Shown here in pieces: positions 40,401 to 55,400 of a stretch of 64,000 bases of DNA. Under the pieces are notes generated by a model that saw nothing but the letters and a program-made list of their open reading frames with translations, had not been told where the DNA came from and did no database searches. The stretch spans positions 186,001 to 250,000 of the forward strand of contig CBDCVQ010000019.1 in NCBI GenBank assembly GCA_965223165.1, read 5' to 3'. The translations under genes and the position numbers were made by a program. The first letter of the stretch is position 1. Each line of letters starts with the position of its first letter. Source of the stretch: JABDMH01 sp965223165 (GTDB lineage Bacteria; Bacteroidota; Bacteroidia; Chitinophagales; Saprospiraceae).

Positions 40401-43400
40401 AGGTCTCACTGCCATCGCTGACATAGGCTTCGTTCAGTAGACCCGTATTCGTCGAACTGCCGGTGGATAGATCGCAGTCTCGACTATCGGCAGTCACCAT
40501 CATCGGATCGATCGTGAAGGTCACATCCACCCGGAAAGTGTCTACCTCACCCGGCAGGATCATCTCATCCACCACAATCGTGTCTTGACTCATACCGTCA
40601 AACCCACCAAAGGTGCCACTCATATCCGTGCCTTGATACGTCGCTGAGGCCATCGTCGGCGTAGCTCCGGCTCCGTACTTCAAGGTGTCCGTGAGCGTGT
40701 ACCAACCTTTGCCAGTGCCCGTATTCTGAGCAATCAGGTAGTAGCTGATTGTGTATTCGTTTGGATTTGCTGTGGGCGTGGGTCCGGTGGCCACTTGCTT
40801 CTCGATCATCAGTTCGGGATCGGGGATCTCCACGCAAGCTGTATCGGCGAAGGTCTCACTGCCATCGCTGACATAGGCTTCGTTCAGTAGACCCGTATTC
40901 GTCGAACTGCCGGTGGATAGATCGCAGTCTCGACTATCGGCAGTCACCAGCATCGGGTTAATGGTAAAGACCACATCTACGCGGAAGGTGTCTACTTCGC
41001 CCGGCTGGATCATCTCGTCAATGATGATCGTATCATTCGTTGAGCCGTCAAATGAACCTGCTGGGCTTATGCCGCTTGTGCCTTCGCCACCTTGATAAGA
41101 CGCACTCACCATCATTGGAGTCGCACCTGCACCAAACTTCAAGGTATCTGTTAGGGTGTAGAAGCTCTTACCTGTTCCATTGTTTTGGACAATAGCGTAG
41201 TAGCTGATCGTGTATTCATTTGGATTAGCTGTTGGCGTGGGTCCGGTGGCCACCTGCTTCTCGATGGAGAGTTCGGGATCGGGGATCTCTGCGCAGGCCG
41301 TGTCGGCGAAGGTCTCACTACCATCGTTGACATAGGCTTCATTCAGAAGACCCGTGTTGGTGCTGCTGCCCGTACTAAGATCGCAGTCGCGGCTATCGGC
41401 AGTGACCTGCATTGGATTGATGGTAAAGGTCACATCTACTCGGAAGGTATCAACCTCACCCGGTAAGATCATCTCATCCACCACAATCGTGTCCTGACTC
41501 ATGCCGTCGAAGCCACCAAAGGTGCCACTCATATCCGTGCCCTGATAGGCGGCAGAGGCCATCGTCGGGGTAGCGCCGGTTCCATACTTGAGCGTATCGG
41601 TCAACGTGTACCAGCCTTTACCGGTTCCTGTGTTCTCGACAATGGTGTAGTAGCTGATAGTGTATTCGTTTGGATTAGCCGTCGGAGTCGGTCCACTCGC
41701 CACCTGCTTCTCGATGGAGAGCTCGGGATCGGGGATCTCTGCGCAGGCCGTATCCGCGAAGGTCTCACTGCCGTCGTTCACATAGGCCTCATTTAGCAGA
41801 CCCGTATTGGTGGTGCTGCCCGTGGACAGGTCGCAGTCACGACTATCAGCAGTGACCATCATCGGATTGATCGTGAAGACTACATCGACTCGGAAGGTAT
41901 CCACTTCGCCTGGCAAAATCATCTCATCCACCACAATCGTGTCTTGACTCATGCCATCAAAGCCACCAAAGGTGCCACTCATATCCGTGCCCTGGTAGGC
42001 CGCGGAGGCCATCGTCGGTGTGGCTCCCGCTCCGTACTTCAACGTGTCCGTGAGCGTGTACCAGCCTTTGCCTGTGCCCGTATTCTGGGTGATCAGGTAG
42101 TAACTGATCGTGTATTCGTTCGGATTGGCGGTGGGCGTCGGACCAGTGGCGACTTGCTTTTCGATCATCAGTTCGGGATCCGGGATCTCTGCGCAGGCCG
42201 TATCGGCAAAGGTCTCGCTACCATCGTTGACATAGGCTTCGTTCAGCAAGCCCGTATTCGTCGAGCTGCCGGTGGACAAGTCGCAGTCACGACTATCGGC
42301 GGTGACTAGCATTGGGTTGATCGTAAAGGTGACATCCACGCGGAAGGTGTCAACCTCACCCGGCAAGATCATCTCGTCAATGATGATCGTGTCATTGGCC
42401 CCTCCATCAAAGGCAGAGGTAGGATTTACTCCACTACTGCCATCTCCGCCCTCATAGACGGCCGAAGCGGCAGTAGGTGTAGCCCCTGCACCATACTTGA
42501 GCGTATCGGTCAAGGTATACCAACCTTTGCCTGTACCCGTGTTCTGGGCGATCAGGTAATAACTGATCGTGTATTCGTTCGGATTGGCCGTCGGAGTGGG
42601 TCCGGTGGCCACTTGCTTCTCGATCATTAATTCGGGATCGGGGATCTCCGCACAAGCCGTGTCGGCAAACGTCTCGCTGCCGTCGTTGACATAAGCTTCA
42701 TTCAACAGTCCGGCATTGGTCGTGCTACCCGTAGTCAGATCACAGTCTCGGCTATCAGCTGTCACCAGCATCGGGTTAATGGTAAAGACCACATCTACGC
42801 GGAAGGTGTCTACTTCGCCTGGCAAGATCATCTCATCCACCACGATCGTGTCTTGACTCATGCCGTCAAACCCACCAAAGGTGCCACTCATATCCGTGCC
42901 TTGATAGGCTGCAGAGGCCATCGTCGGGGTCGCTCCAGTTCCGTACTTGAGCGTATCGGTCAGTGTGTACCAGCCCTTACCGGTGCCCGTATTTTGGGTA
43001 ATGAGGTAGTAGCTGATCGTGTATTCGTTTGGATTGGCGGTGGGCGTCGGACCAGTGGCGACTTGCTTTTCGATCATCAGTTCGGGGTCCGGGATCTCTG
43101 CGCAGGCCGTATCGGCAAAGGTCTCGCTACCATCGTTGACATAGGCTTCGTTCAGCAAGCCCGTATTCGTCGAGCTGCCGGTGGACAAGTCGCAGTCACG
43201 ACTATCGGCGGTGATTAGCATTGGGTTGATCGTAAAGGTGACATCCACGCGGAAGGTGTCAACCTCACCCGGCAAGATCATCTCGTCAATGATGATCGTG
43301 TCATTGGCCCCTCCATCAAAGGCAGAGGTAGGATTTACTCCACTACTGCCATCTCCGCCCTCATAGACGGCCGAAGCGGCAGTAGGTGTAGCCCCTGCAC

Positions 43401-46400
43401 CATACTTGAGCGTATCGGTCAAGGTATACCAACCTTTGCCTGTACCCGTGTTCTGGGCGATCAGGTAATAACTGATCGTGTATTCGTTCGGATTGGCGGT
43501 CGGGGTGGGTCCAATGGCGACTTGCTTCTCAATGGTGAGTTCGGGATCGGGGATCTCCGCGCAAGCTGTATCGGCGAAGGTCTCACTGCCATCGTTAACA
43601 TAGGCTTCGTTCAGTAGACCTGTATTCGTCGAGATGCCAGTAGCCAGCTCGCAGTCTCGACTATCAGCCGTCACCAACATTGGATTGATGGTAAAGACTA
43701 CATCCACGCGGAAGGTGTCTACTTCACCTGGCAAGATCATCTCATCCACCACAATCGTGTCTTGACTCATCCCGTCAAACCCACCAAAGGTGCCACTCAT
43801 ATCTGTGCCTTGGTACGCTGCGGAGGCTGCGGTCGGCGTGGCTCCGGCGCCATACTTGAGCGTATCGGTCAAGGTGTACCAGCCTTTGCCGGTGCCTGTG
43901 TTCTGGACAATGGTGTAGTAGCTGATCGTGTATTCATTTGGATTCGCAGTTGGGGTCGGTCCACTGACGACTTGCTTCTCGATCATGAGTTCGGGATCGG
44001 GGATCTCCGCGCAAGCCGTATCCGCGAAGGTCTCGCTGCCATCGTTGACATAGGCTTCATTCAACAGACCCGTATTGGTGGTGCTACCCGTGCCCAAGTC
44101 ACAGTCGCGACTATCGGCGGTCACCATCATTGGATTAATCGTGAAGGTTACATCCACTCGGAAGGTGTCGACCTCGCCCGGTAAGATCATCTCATCCACC
44201 ACAATCGTGTCTTGACTCATACCGTCGAAGCCACCAAAGGTGCCGCTCATATCGGTGCCCTGGTACGCTGCGGTGGCCATCGTCGGGGTAGCGCCGGCTC
44301 CATACTTCAGCGTATCTGTCAGTGTGTACCAGCCTTTGCCGGTACCGGTATTCTGGGCGATCAGGTAGTAGCTGATCGTGTATTCGTTTGGATTGGCTGT
44401 CGGCGTCGGTCCACTGGCCACTTGCTTTTCGATCATCAGTTCGGGATCGGGGATCTCTGCACACGCTGTGTCGGCGAAGGTCTCACTGCCGTCGTTGACA
44501 TAGGCTTCATTCAGTAGACCGGTATTGGTGCTGCTGCCCGTACCAAGATCGCAGTCACGGCTATCCGCTGTGACCAGCATTGGATTGATGGTAAAGGTCA
44601 CATCCACACGGAACGTATCCACCTCGCCCGGCAAAATCATCTCATCCACCACAATCGTGTCTTGGCTCATACCGTCGAAGCCGCCAAAGGTGCCACTCAT
44701 ATCGGTGCCTTGATAGGCTGCAGAGGCCATCGTCAGTGTTGCTCCAGCACCATACTTCAACGTGTCCGTGAGCGTGTACCAGCCTTTGCCCGTACCCGTG
44801 TTCTGAGCGATCAGGTAGTAACTGATCGTGTATTCGTTTGGATTCGCCGTGGGGGTAGGTCCACTCGCCACCTGCTTTTCGATCATCAGCTCCGGATCGG
44901 GGATCTCTGCACAAGCCGTATCGGCGAAGGTCTCGCTGCCGTCGTTGACATAGGCTTCGTTTAGAAGACCCGTATTGGTCGTACTACCTGTACCTAGATC
45001 GCAGTCGCGACTATCGGCAGTGACCATCATGGGATTGACGGTAAAGGTCACATCCACACGGAACGTGTCCACCTCGCCCGGCAAGATCATCTCGTCTACC
45101 ACAATCGTGTCTTGACTCAAGCCGTCAAACCCACCAAAGATGCCACTCATATCCGTGCCCTGATACGCTGCTGACGCCATCGTTGGGGTAGCGCCGGCTC
45201 CATACTTGAGCGTATCGGTGAGCGTGTACCAGCCTTTGCCCGTGCCCATGTTCTGGGTGATCAGGTAGTAGCTGATCGTGTATTCGTTTGGATTAGCCGT
45301 CGGCGTAGGTCCTGTAGCCACCTGCTTCTCGATCATCAGTTCGGGATCGGGGATCTCCACACAGGCCGTATCGGCGAAGGTCTCACTGCCGTCGTTGACA
45401 TAGGCTTCGTTTAGAAGACCCGTATTGGTCGTACTACCTGTACCTAGATCGCAGTCGCGACTATCGGCAGTGACCATCATGGGATTGACGGTAAAGGTCA
45501 CATCCACACGGAACGTGTCCACCTCGCCCGGCAAGATCATCTCGTCTACCACAATCGTGTCTTGACTCAAGCCGTCAAACCCACCAAAGATGCCACTCAT
45601 ATCCGTGCCCTGATACGCTGCTGACGCCATCGTTGGGGTAGCGCCGGCTCCATACTTGAGCGTATCGGTGAGCGTGTACCAGCCTTTGCCCGTGCCCATG
45701 TTCTGGGTGATCAGGTAGTAGCTGATCGTGTATTCGTTTGGATTAGCCGTCGGCGTAGGTCCTGTAGCCACCTGCTTCTCGATCATCAGTTCGGGATCGG
45801 GGATCTCCACGCAAGCCGTATCCGCGAACGTCTCACTGCCGTCGTTGACATAGGCCTCATTTAGCAGACCTGTATTCGTCGAGCTGCCCGTACCCAGATC
45901 ACAGTCGCGACTATCGGCGGTGACCAGCATTGGGTTGATCGTAAAGGTCACATCCACTCGGAAGGTGTCGACCTCACCTGGCTGGATCATCTCGTCAATG
46001 ATGATCGTATCATTCGTTGAGCCGTCAAATGAACCTGCTGGGCTTATGCCGCTTGTGCCCTCACCACCTTGATAAGACGTACTCACCATCATGGGAGTCG
46101 CACCTGCACCGAACTTCAAGGTATCTGTTAGGGTGTAGAAGCTCTTACCTGTTCCATTGTTTTGGACAATAGCGTAGTAACTGATCGTGTATTCGTTTGG
46201 ATTCGCCGTGGGGGTAGGTCCACTGGACACCTGCTTCTCGATCACCAGCTCGGGATCGGGGATCTCTGCACAAGCCGTATCGGCGAAGGTCTCGCTGCCA
46301 TCGTTGACATAGGCTTCGTTCAGCAAGCCCGTATTCGTCGAGCTGCCGGTGGACAAGTCGCAGTCACGACTATCGGCGCTGACTAGCATTGGGTTGATCG

Positions 46401-49400
46401 TAAAGGTGACATCCACGCGGAAGGTGTCCACCTCGCCCGGCAAGATCATCTCGTCCTCCACGATGGTGTCTTGACTCATGCCGTCAAAACCGCCGAAAGT
46501 GCCACTCATATCGGTGCCTTGATAGGCTGCGGTGGCCATCGTCGGCGTAGCGCCGGCTCCGTACTTCAACGTATCAGTCAGCGTGTACCAGCCTTTGCCG
46601 GTGCCCGTATTCTGGGTGATCAGGTAGTAGCTGATTGAGTATTCATTTGGATTGGCCGTGGGCGTCGGTCCTGTAGCCACCTGCTTCTCGATCATTAGTT
46701 CGGGATCGGGGATCTCCACACAAGCCGTGTCGGCGAACGTCTCACTGCCGTCGTTGACATAGGCTTCGTTGAGTAAGCCCGTATTCGTGGTGCTGCCAGT
46801 GGATAGATCGCAGTCTCGACTATCGGCAGTCACCAACATCGGATCGATCGTGAAGGTTACATCCACCCGGAACGTATCCACCTCACCCGGCAAGATCATC
46901 TCATCCACCACAATCGTGTCCTGACCCATGCCGTCGAAGCCACCAAAGGTGCCACTCATATCCGTGCCTTGGTAGGCTGCGGTGGCCATCGTCGGTGTGG
47001 CTCCAGCTCCATACTTCAGTGTATCGGTCAACGTGTACCAGCCTTTGCCTGTACCCGTATTCTGGGCGATCAGGTAGTAACTGATCGTGTATTCGTTTGG
47101 ATTAGCCGTCGGAGTCGGTCCACTGGCCACCTGCTTCTCGATGGAGAGCTCGGGATCGGGGATCTCTGCACAAGACGTGTCGGCGAAGGTCTCGCTGCCG
47201 TCGTTGACATAAGCTTCGTTCAGTAGACCCGTATTGGTGGAGCTGCCGGTGGATAGATCGCAGTCACGGCTGTCGGCAGTCACCAATATCGGATCGATCG
47301 TGAAGGTCACATCCACCCGGAAGGTGTCGACCTCACCCGGCAAGATCATCTCATCCACCACAATCGTGTCCTGACCCATGCCGTCGAAGCCACCAAAGGT
47401 GCCACTCATATCCGTGCCTTGGTAGGCGGCAGTGGCCATCGTCGGTGTGGCTCCAGCTCCATACTTCAGTGTATCGGTCAACGTGTACCAGCCCTTGCCC
47501 GTGCCCGCATTCTGAGCGATCAGGTAGTAGCTGATCGTGTATTCGTTCGGATTAGCCGTCGGCGTGGGTCCACTGGCCACTTGCTTCTCGATCATCAGTT
47601 CGGGATCGGGGATCTCCGCACAGGCTGTGTCCGCAAAGGTCTCGCTGCCGTCGTTCACATAGGCCTCGTTCAGTAGACCCGTATTCGTCGAACTGCCGGT
47701 GGATAGATCGCAGTCTCGACTATCGGCTGTCACCATCATCGGATTGATGGTAAAGACCACATCCACTCGGAAAGTGTCGATCTCACCCGGCAAGATCATC
47801 TCATCAATGATGATCGTATCGTTGGCCGCTCCATCAAAGGCAGAGGTTGGATTTACTCCACTACTGCCGTCTCCTCCCTGATAGGTGGCTGACGCCATCG
47901 TCGGTGTCGCGCCCGCTCCATACTTCAGCGTATCGGTCAGTGTGTACCAGCCTTTGCCTGTGCCCGTATTCTGGGTGATCAGGTAGTAGCTGATCGTGTA
48001 TTCGTTTGGATTGGCGGTCGGGGTCGGACCTGTAGCCACTTGCTTCTCGATCATCAGTTCGGGATCCGGGATCTCTGCGCAGGCCGTATCGGCAAAGGTC
48101 TCGCTGCCGTCGTTCACATAAGCTTCGTTCAGTAGACCGGTATTCGTCGAACTGCCGGTGGATAGATCGCAGTCTCGACTATCGGCTGTCACCATCATCG
48201 GATTGATGGTAAAGACTACATCCACTCGGAAAGTGTCGATCTCACCCGGCAAGATCATCTCATCAATGATGATCGTATCGTTGGCCGCTCCATCAAAGGC
48301 AGAGGTTGGATTTACTCCACTACTGCCGTCCCCTCCCTGATAGGTGGCTGACGCCATCGTCGGTGTCGCGCCCGCTCCATACTTCAGCGTATCGGTCAGT
48401 GTGTACCAGCCTTTGCCGGTGCCCGTATTCTGGGCGATCAGGTAGTAACTGATCGTGTATTCGTTTGGATTAGCCGTTGGGGTGGGTCCACTGGCCACTT
48501 GCTTTTCGATCATCAGCTCCGGATCGGGGATCTCCACACAGGCCGTATCGGCAAAGGTCTCGCTGCCATCGTATACATAGGCCTCATTAAGCAAGCCCGT
48601 ATTCGTGGTGCTACCCGTAGTCAAATCACAGTCGCGGCTGTCACCAGTGACCAGCATTGGATTGATCGTGAAGGTCACATCCACCCGGAAGGTGTCTATC
48701 TCACCCGGCAAGATCATCTCGTCAATGATGATCGTATCATTGGCAGCGCCATCAAAGGCATTCGTTGGACTTACTCCACTGCTGCCGTCTCCTCCCTGAT
48801 ATGTGGCTGACGCCATCGTCGGTGTCGCTCCCGCTCCATACTTCAGTGTATCGGTCAGTGTGTACCAGCCTTTGCCGGTGCCCGTATTCTGTGTGATCAA
48901 GTAGTAACTGATCGTGTATTCGTTTGGATTAGCCGTCGGCGTCGGTCCACTCGCCACTTGCTTCTCGATCATTAGTTCGGGATCGGGGATCTCCACGCAA
49001 GACGTGTCGGCGAAGGTCTCGCTGCCGTCGTTCACATAAGCTTCGTTCAGCAAACCCGTATTCGTCGAGCTGCCGGTGGATAGGTCGCAGTCACGACTAT
49101 CGGCTGTCACCATCATCGGATTGATGGTAAAGACTACATCCACTCGGAAAGTGTCGATCTCACCCGGCAAGATCATCTCATCAATGATGATCGTATCGTT
49201 GGCCCCTCCATCAAAGGCAGTGGTTGGATTTACTCCACTACTGCCGTCTCCTCCTTCATAAGTGGCAGAGGCCGTCGTCGGGGTAGCACCAGCTCCATAC
49301 TTGAGCGTGTCTGTCAGCGTGTACCAGCCCTTGCCGGTGCCCGTATTTTGGGCGATCAGGTAGTAGCTGATCGTGTATTCGTTCGGACTGGCTGTGGGCG

Positions 49401-52400
49401 TCGGTCCGGTGGCTACCTGCTTCTCGATCATTAGCTCGGGATCGGGGATCTCCACACAAGCTGCATCGGCGAAGGTCTCGCTGCCGTCGTTGACATAAGC
49501 TTCGTTCAGTAGACCCGTATTCGTCGAACTGCCGGTGGATAGATCGCAGTCTCGGCTATCGGCAGTGACCATCATCGGATTGATCGTAAAGATTACATCT
49601 ACTCGGAAGGTATCAACCTCACCCGGGAAGATCATCTCATCCACCACAATCGTGTCCTGACTCATGCCGTCAAAGCCGCCGAAAGTGCCACTCATATCGG
49701 TGCCTTGGTAGGCGGCTGAAGCCATCGTCGGCGTAGCCCCGGCTCCATACTTCATCGTATCCGTCAGTGTGTACCAGCCTTTGCCGGTGCCCGTATTCTG
49801 GGTGATCAGGTAGTAGCTGATCGTGTATTCGTTCAGATTGGCCGTTGGGGTCGGTCCACTGGCGACCTGCTTCTCGATCATCAGCTGGGGATCGGGGATC
49901 TCCGCACAAGCCGTATCCGCGAAGGTCTCACTGCCGTCGTTGACATAAGCTTCGTTGAGCAAGCCCGTATTCGTGCTGCTACCCGTAGTCAGATCACAGT
50001 CACGGCTATCGGCAGTCACCAGCATTGGATTGATGGTAAAGGTTACATCCACCCGGAAGGTGTCTACTTCGCCCGGCTGGATCATCTCGTCAATGATGAT
50101 CGTATCATTCGTTGAGCCGTCAAATGAACCTGCTGGGCCTATGCCGCTTGTGCCTTCGCCACCTTGATAAGACGCACTCACCATCATGGGAGTCGCACCT
50201 GCACCGAACTTCAAGGTATCTGTTAGGGTGTAGAAGCTCTTACCTGTTCCATTGTTTTGGACAATAGCGTAGTAGCTGATCGTGTATTCATTTGGATTAG
50301 CTGTTGGCGTGGGTCCGGTGGCCACCTGCTTCTCGATGGAGAGTTCGGGATCGGGGATCTCTGCGCAGGCCGTATCGGCGAAGGTCTCACTACCATCGTT
50401 TACATAGGCTTCATTCAGAAGACCCGTGTTGGTGCTGCTGCCCGTACTAAGATCGCAGTCGCGGCTATCGGCAGTGACCTGCATTGGATTGATCGTGAAG
50501 GTTACATCCACCCGGAAGGTGTCTACTTCGCCCGGCAAGATCATCTCGTCTACTACAATGGTGTCTTGAGTCATGCCGTCAAAGCCACCAAAGGCGCCAC
50601 TCATATCCGTGCCCTGGTACGCGGCGGAGGCTGAGGTCGGTGTAGCCCCTGCACCATACTTCAAGGTGTCGGTCAAGGTATACCACCCCTTGCCGGTGCC
50701 CGTATTCTGGGTGATCAGGTAGTAACTGATCGTGTATTCGTTTGGATTGGCTGTTGGGGTGGGTCCATTGGCCACTTGCTTTTCGATCATTAGTTCGGGA
50801 TCAGGGATCTCTGCGCAGGCCGTATCCGCGAAGGTCTCGCTGCCATCGTTCACATAGGCCTCGTTAAGCAAGCCCGTATTCGTAGTGCTACCCGTAGTCA
50901 GATCACAGTCACGGCTATCGGCAGTCACCAGCATTGGATTGATCGTAAAGACCACATCCACTCGGAACGTGTCTACTTCGCCTGGCTGGATCATTTCGTC
51001 AATGATGATCGTGTCGTTCGTTGAACCGTCAAATGAACCTGCTGGGCTTATGCCGCTTGTGCCTTCGCCACCTTGATAAGACGCACTCACCATCATGGGA
51101 GTCGCACCTGCACCATACTTCAAGGTATCTGTTAGGGTGTAGAAGCTCTTACCTGTTCCATTGTTTTGGACAATAGCGTAGTAGCTGATGGTGTATTCAT
51201 TTGGATTAGCTGTTGGCGTCGGTCCACTGGCTACCTGCTTCTCGATCGTCAGTTCGGGATCGGGGATCTCTGCACAGGCCGTATCGGCGAAGGTCTCGCT
51301 GCCATCGTTCACATAGGCCTCGTTAAGCAAGCCCGTATTCGTCGTGCTACCCGTAGTCAGATCACAGTCGCGGCTGTCAGCTGTCACTAGCATTGGATTG
51401 ATCGTGAAGGTCACATCCACCCGGAAGGTGTCTATCTCACCCGGCAAGATCATCTCGTCAATGATGATTGTATCATTGGCAGCACCATCAAAGGCATTCG
51501 TTGGACTTACTCCACTGCTACCATCTCCGCCCTCATAGACGGCCGAAGCCATCGTTGGGGTAGCGCCGGTTCCATACTTCAGTGTATCGGTCAGGGTATA
51601 CCAGCCTTTGCCTGTGCCCGTATTCTGGGTAATCAGGTAGTAGCTGATCGTATATTCATTAGGATTAGCCGTTGGGGTCGGTCCACTGGCCACTTGCTTC
51701 TCGATCATCAGTTCGGGATCGGGGATCTCAACGCAAGTCGTGTCCGCGAAGGTCTCGCTGCCGTCGTTCACGTAAGCTTCGTTCAGCAAGCCCGTATTCG
51801 TGGTGCTACCCGTATCCAGATCGCAATCTCGACTATCAGCCGTCACCAGCATTGGATTGATGGTAAAGGTTACATCCACCCGGAAGGTGTCTACTTCGCC
51901 CGGCTGGATCATCTCGTCAATGATGATCGTATCATTCGTTGAGCCGTCAAATGAACCTGCTGGGCCTATGCCGCTTGTGCCTTCGCCACCTTGATAAGAC
52001 GCACTCACCATCATGGGAGTCGCACCTGCACCGAACTTCAAGGTATCTGTTAGGGTGTAGAAGCTCTTACCTGTTCCATTGTTTTGGACAATAGCGTAGT
52101 AGCTGATCGTGTATTCATTTGGATTAGCTGTTGGCGTGGGTCCGGTGGCCACCTGCTTCTCGATGGAGAGTTCGGGATCGGGGATCTCTGCGCAGGCCGT
52201 ATCGGCGAAGGTCTCACTACCATCGTTTACATAGGCTTCATTCAGAAGACCCGTGTTGGTGCTGCTGCCCGTACTAAGATCGCAGTCGCGGCTATCGGCA
52301 GTGACCTGCATTGGATTGATCGTGAAGGTTACATCCACCCGGAAGGTGTCTACTTCGCCCGGCAAGATCATCTCGTCTACTACAATGGTGTCTTGAGTCA

Positions 52401-55400
52401 TGCCGTCAAAGCCACCAAAGGCGCCACTCATATCCGTGCCCTGGTACGCGGCGGAGGCTGAGGTCGGTGTAGCCCCTGCACCATACTTGAGCGTATCGGT
52501 CAAGGTATACCAACCTTTGCCTGTACCCGTGTTCTGGGCGATCAGGTAATAACTGATCGTGTATTCGTTCGCATTGGCCGTCGGGGTCGGTCCACTGGCT
52601 ACCTGCTTCTCGATCATCAGCTCCGGATCGGGGATCTCCACGCAAGCTGTATCGGCGATGGTCTCACTGCCGTCGTTGACATAGGCTTCGTTCAGCAGAC
52701 CCGTATTCGTAGTGCTACCTGTAGTCAGATCACAGTCTCGACTATTGGCAGTCACCAGCATTGGATTGATCGTGAAGGTTACATCCACGCGGAACGTGTC
52801 GACCTCGCCCGGTAAGATCATCTCGTCAATGATGATCGCGTCATTGGCCGCTCCATCAAATGCATTCATTGGGCTCACTCCACTGCTGCCATCTCCGCCC
52901 TCATAGACAGCCGAAGCCATCGTCGGGGTAGCTCCCGCTCCATACTTCAACGTATCGGTCAGCGTGTACCAGCCTTTGCCCGTACCCGTATTCTGGGTGA
53001 TCAGGTAGTAGCTGATCGTGTATTCGTTTGGATTGGCTGTGGGCGTCGGGCCGGTGGCCACTTGCTTCTCGATCATCAGTTCGGGATCGGGGATCTCTGC
53101 ACACGCTGTGTCGGCGAAGGTCTCACCGCCGTCGTTGACATAGGCTTCATTCAGTAGACCGGTATTGGTGCTGCTGCCCGTACCAAGATCGCAGTCACGG
53201 CTATCCGCTGTGACCAGCATTGGATTGATGGTAAAGGTCACATCCACACGGAACGTATCCACCTCGCCCGGCAAAATCATCTCATCCACCACAATCGTGT
53301 CTTGGCTCATACCGTCGAAGCCGCCAAAGGTGCCACTCATATCGGTGCCTTGATAGGCTGCAGAGGCCATCGTCAGTGTTGCTCCAGCACCATACTTCAA
53401 CGTGTCCGTGAGCGTGTACCAGCCTTTGCCCGTGCCCATGTTCTGGGTGATCAGGTAGTAGCTGATCGTGTATTCGTTTGGATTAGCCGTCGGCGTAGGT
53501 CCTGTAGCCACCTGCTTCTCGATCATCAGTTCGGGATCGGGGATCTCCACACAGGCCGTATCGGCGAAGGTCTCACTGCCGTCGTTGACATAGGCTTCGT
53601 TTAGAAGACCCGTATTGGTCGTACTACCTGTACCTAGATCGCAGTCGCGACTATCGGCAGTGACCATCATGGGATTGACGGTAAAGGTCACATCCACACG
53701 GAACGTGTCCACCTCGCCCGGCAAGATCATCTCGTCTACCACAATCGTGTCTTGACTCAAGCCGTCAAACCCACCAAAGATGCCACTCATATCCGTGCCC
53801 TGATACGCTGCTGACGCCATCGTTGGGGTAGCGCCGGCTCCATACTTGAGCGTATCGGTGAGCGTGTACCAGCCTTTGCCCGTGCCCATGTTCTGGGTGA
53901 TCAGGTAGTAGCTGATCGTGTATTCGTTTGGATTAGCCGTCGGCGTAGGTCCTGTAGCCACCTGCTTCTCGATCATCAGTTCGGGATCGGGGATCTCCAC
54001 GCAAGCCGTATCCGCGAACGTCTCACTGCCGTCGTTGACATAGGCCTCATTTAGCAGACCTGTATTCGTCGAGCTGCCCGTACCCAGATCACAGTCGCGA
54101 CTATCGGCGGTGACCAGCATTGGGTTGATCGTAAAGGTCACATCCACTCGGAAGGTGTCGACCTCACCTGGCTGGATCATCTCGTCAATGATGATCGTAT
54201 CATTCGTTGAGCCGTCAAATGAACCTGCTGGGCTTATGCCGCTTGTGCCCTCACCACCTTGATAAGACGTACTCACCATCATGGGAGTCGCACCTGCACC
54301 GAACTTCAAGGTATCTGTTAGGGTGTAGAAGCTCTTACCTGTTCCATTGTTTTGGACAATAGCGTAGTAACTGATCGTGTATTCGTTTGGATTCGCCGTG
54401 GGGGTAGGTCCACTGGACACCTGCTTCTCGATCACCAGCTCGGGATCGGGGATCTCTGCACAAGCCGTATCGGCGAAGGTCTCGCTGCCATCGTTGACAT
54501 AGGCTTCGTTCAGCAAGCCCGTATTCGTCGAGCTGCCGGTGGACAAGTCGCAGTCACGACTATCGGCGCTGACTAGCATTGGGTTGATCGTAAAGGTGAC
54601 ATCCACGCGGAAGGTGTCCACCTCGCCCGGCAAGATCATCTCGTCCTCCACGATGGTGTCTTGACTCATGCCGTCAAAACCGCCGAAAGTGCCACTCATA
54701 TCGGTGCCTTGATAGGCTGCGGTGGCCATCGTCGGCGTAGCGCCGGCTCCGTACTTCAACGTATCAGTCAGCGTGTACCAGCCTTTGCCGGTGCCCGTAT
54801 TCTGGGTGATCAGGTAGTAGCTGATTGAGTATTCATTTGGATTGGCCGTGGGCGTCGGTCCTGTAGCCACCTGCTTCTCGATCATTAGTTCGGGATCGGG
54901 GATCTCCACACAAGCCGTGTCGGCGAACGTCTCACTGCCGTCGTTGACATAGGCTTCGTTGAGTAAGCCCGTATTCGTGGTGCTGCCAGTGGATAGATCG
55001 CAGTCTCGACTATCGGCAGTCACCAACATCGGATCGATCGTGAAGGTTACATCCACCCGGAACGTATCCACCTCACCCGGCAAGATCATCTCATCCACCA
55101 CAATCGTGTCCTGACCCATGCCGTCGAAGCCACCAAAGGTGCCACTCATATCCGTGCCTTGGTAGGCTGCGGTGGCCATCGTCGGTGTGGCTCCAGCTCC
55201 ATACTTCAGTGTATCGGTCAACGTGTACCAGCCTTTGCCTGTACCCGTATTCTGGGCGATCAGGTAGTAACTGATCGTGTATTCGTTTGGATTAGCCGTC
55301 GGAGTCGGTCCACTGGCCACCTGCTTCTCGATGGAGAGCTCGGGATCGGGGATCTCTGCACAAGACGTGTCGGCGAAGGTCTCGCTGCCGTCGTTGACAT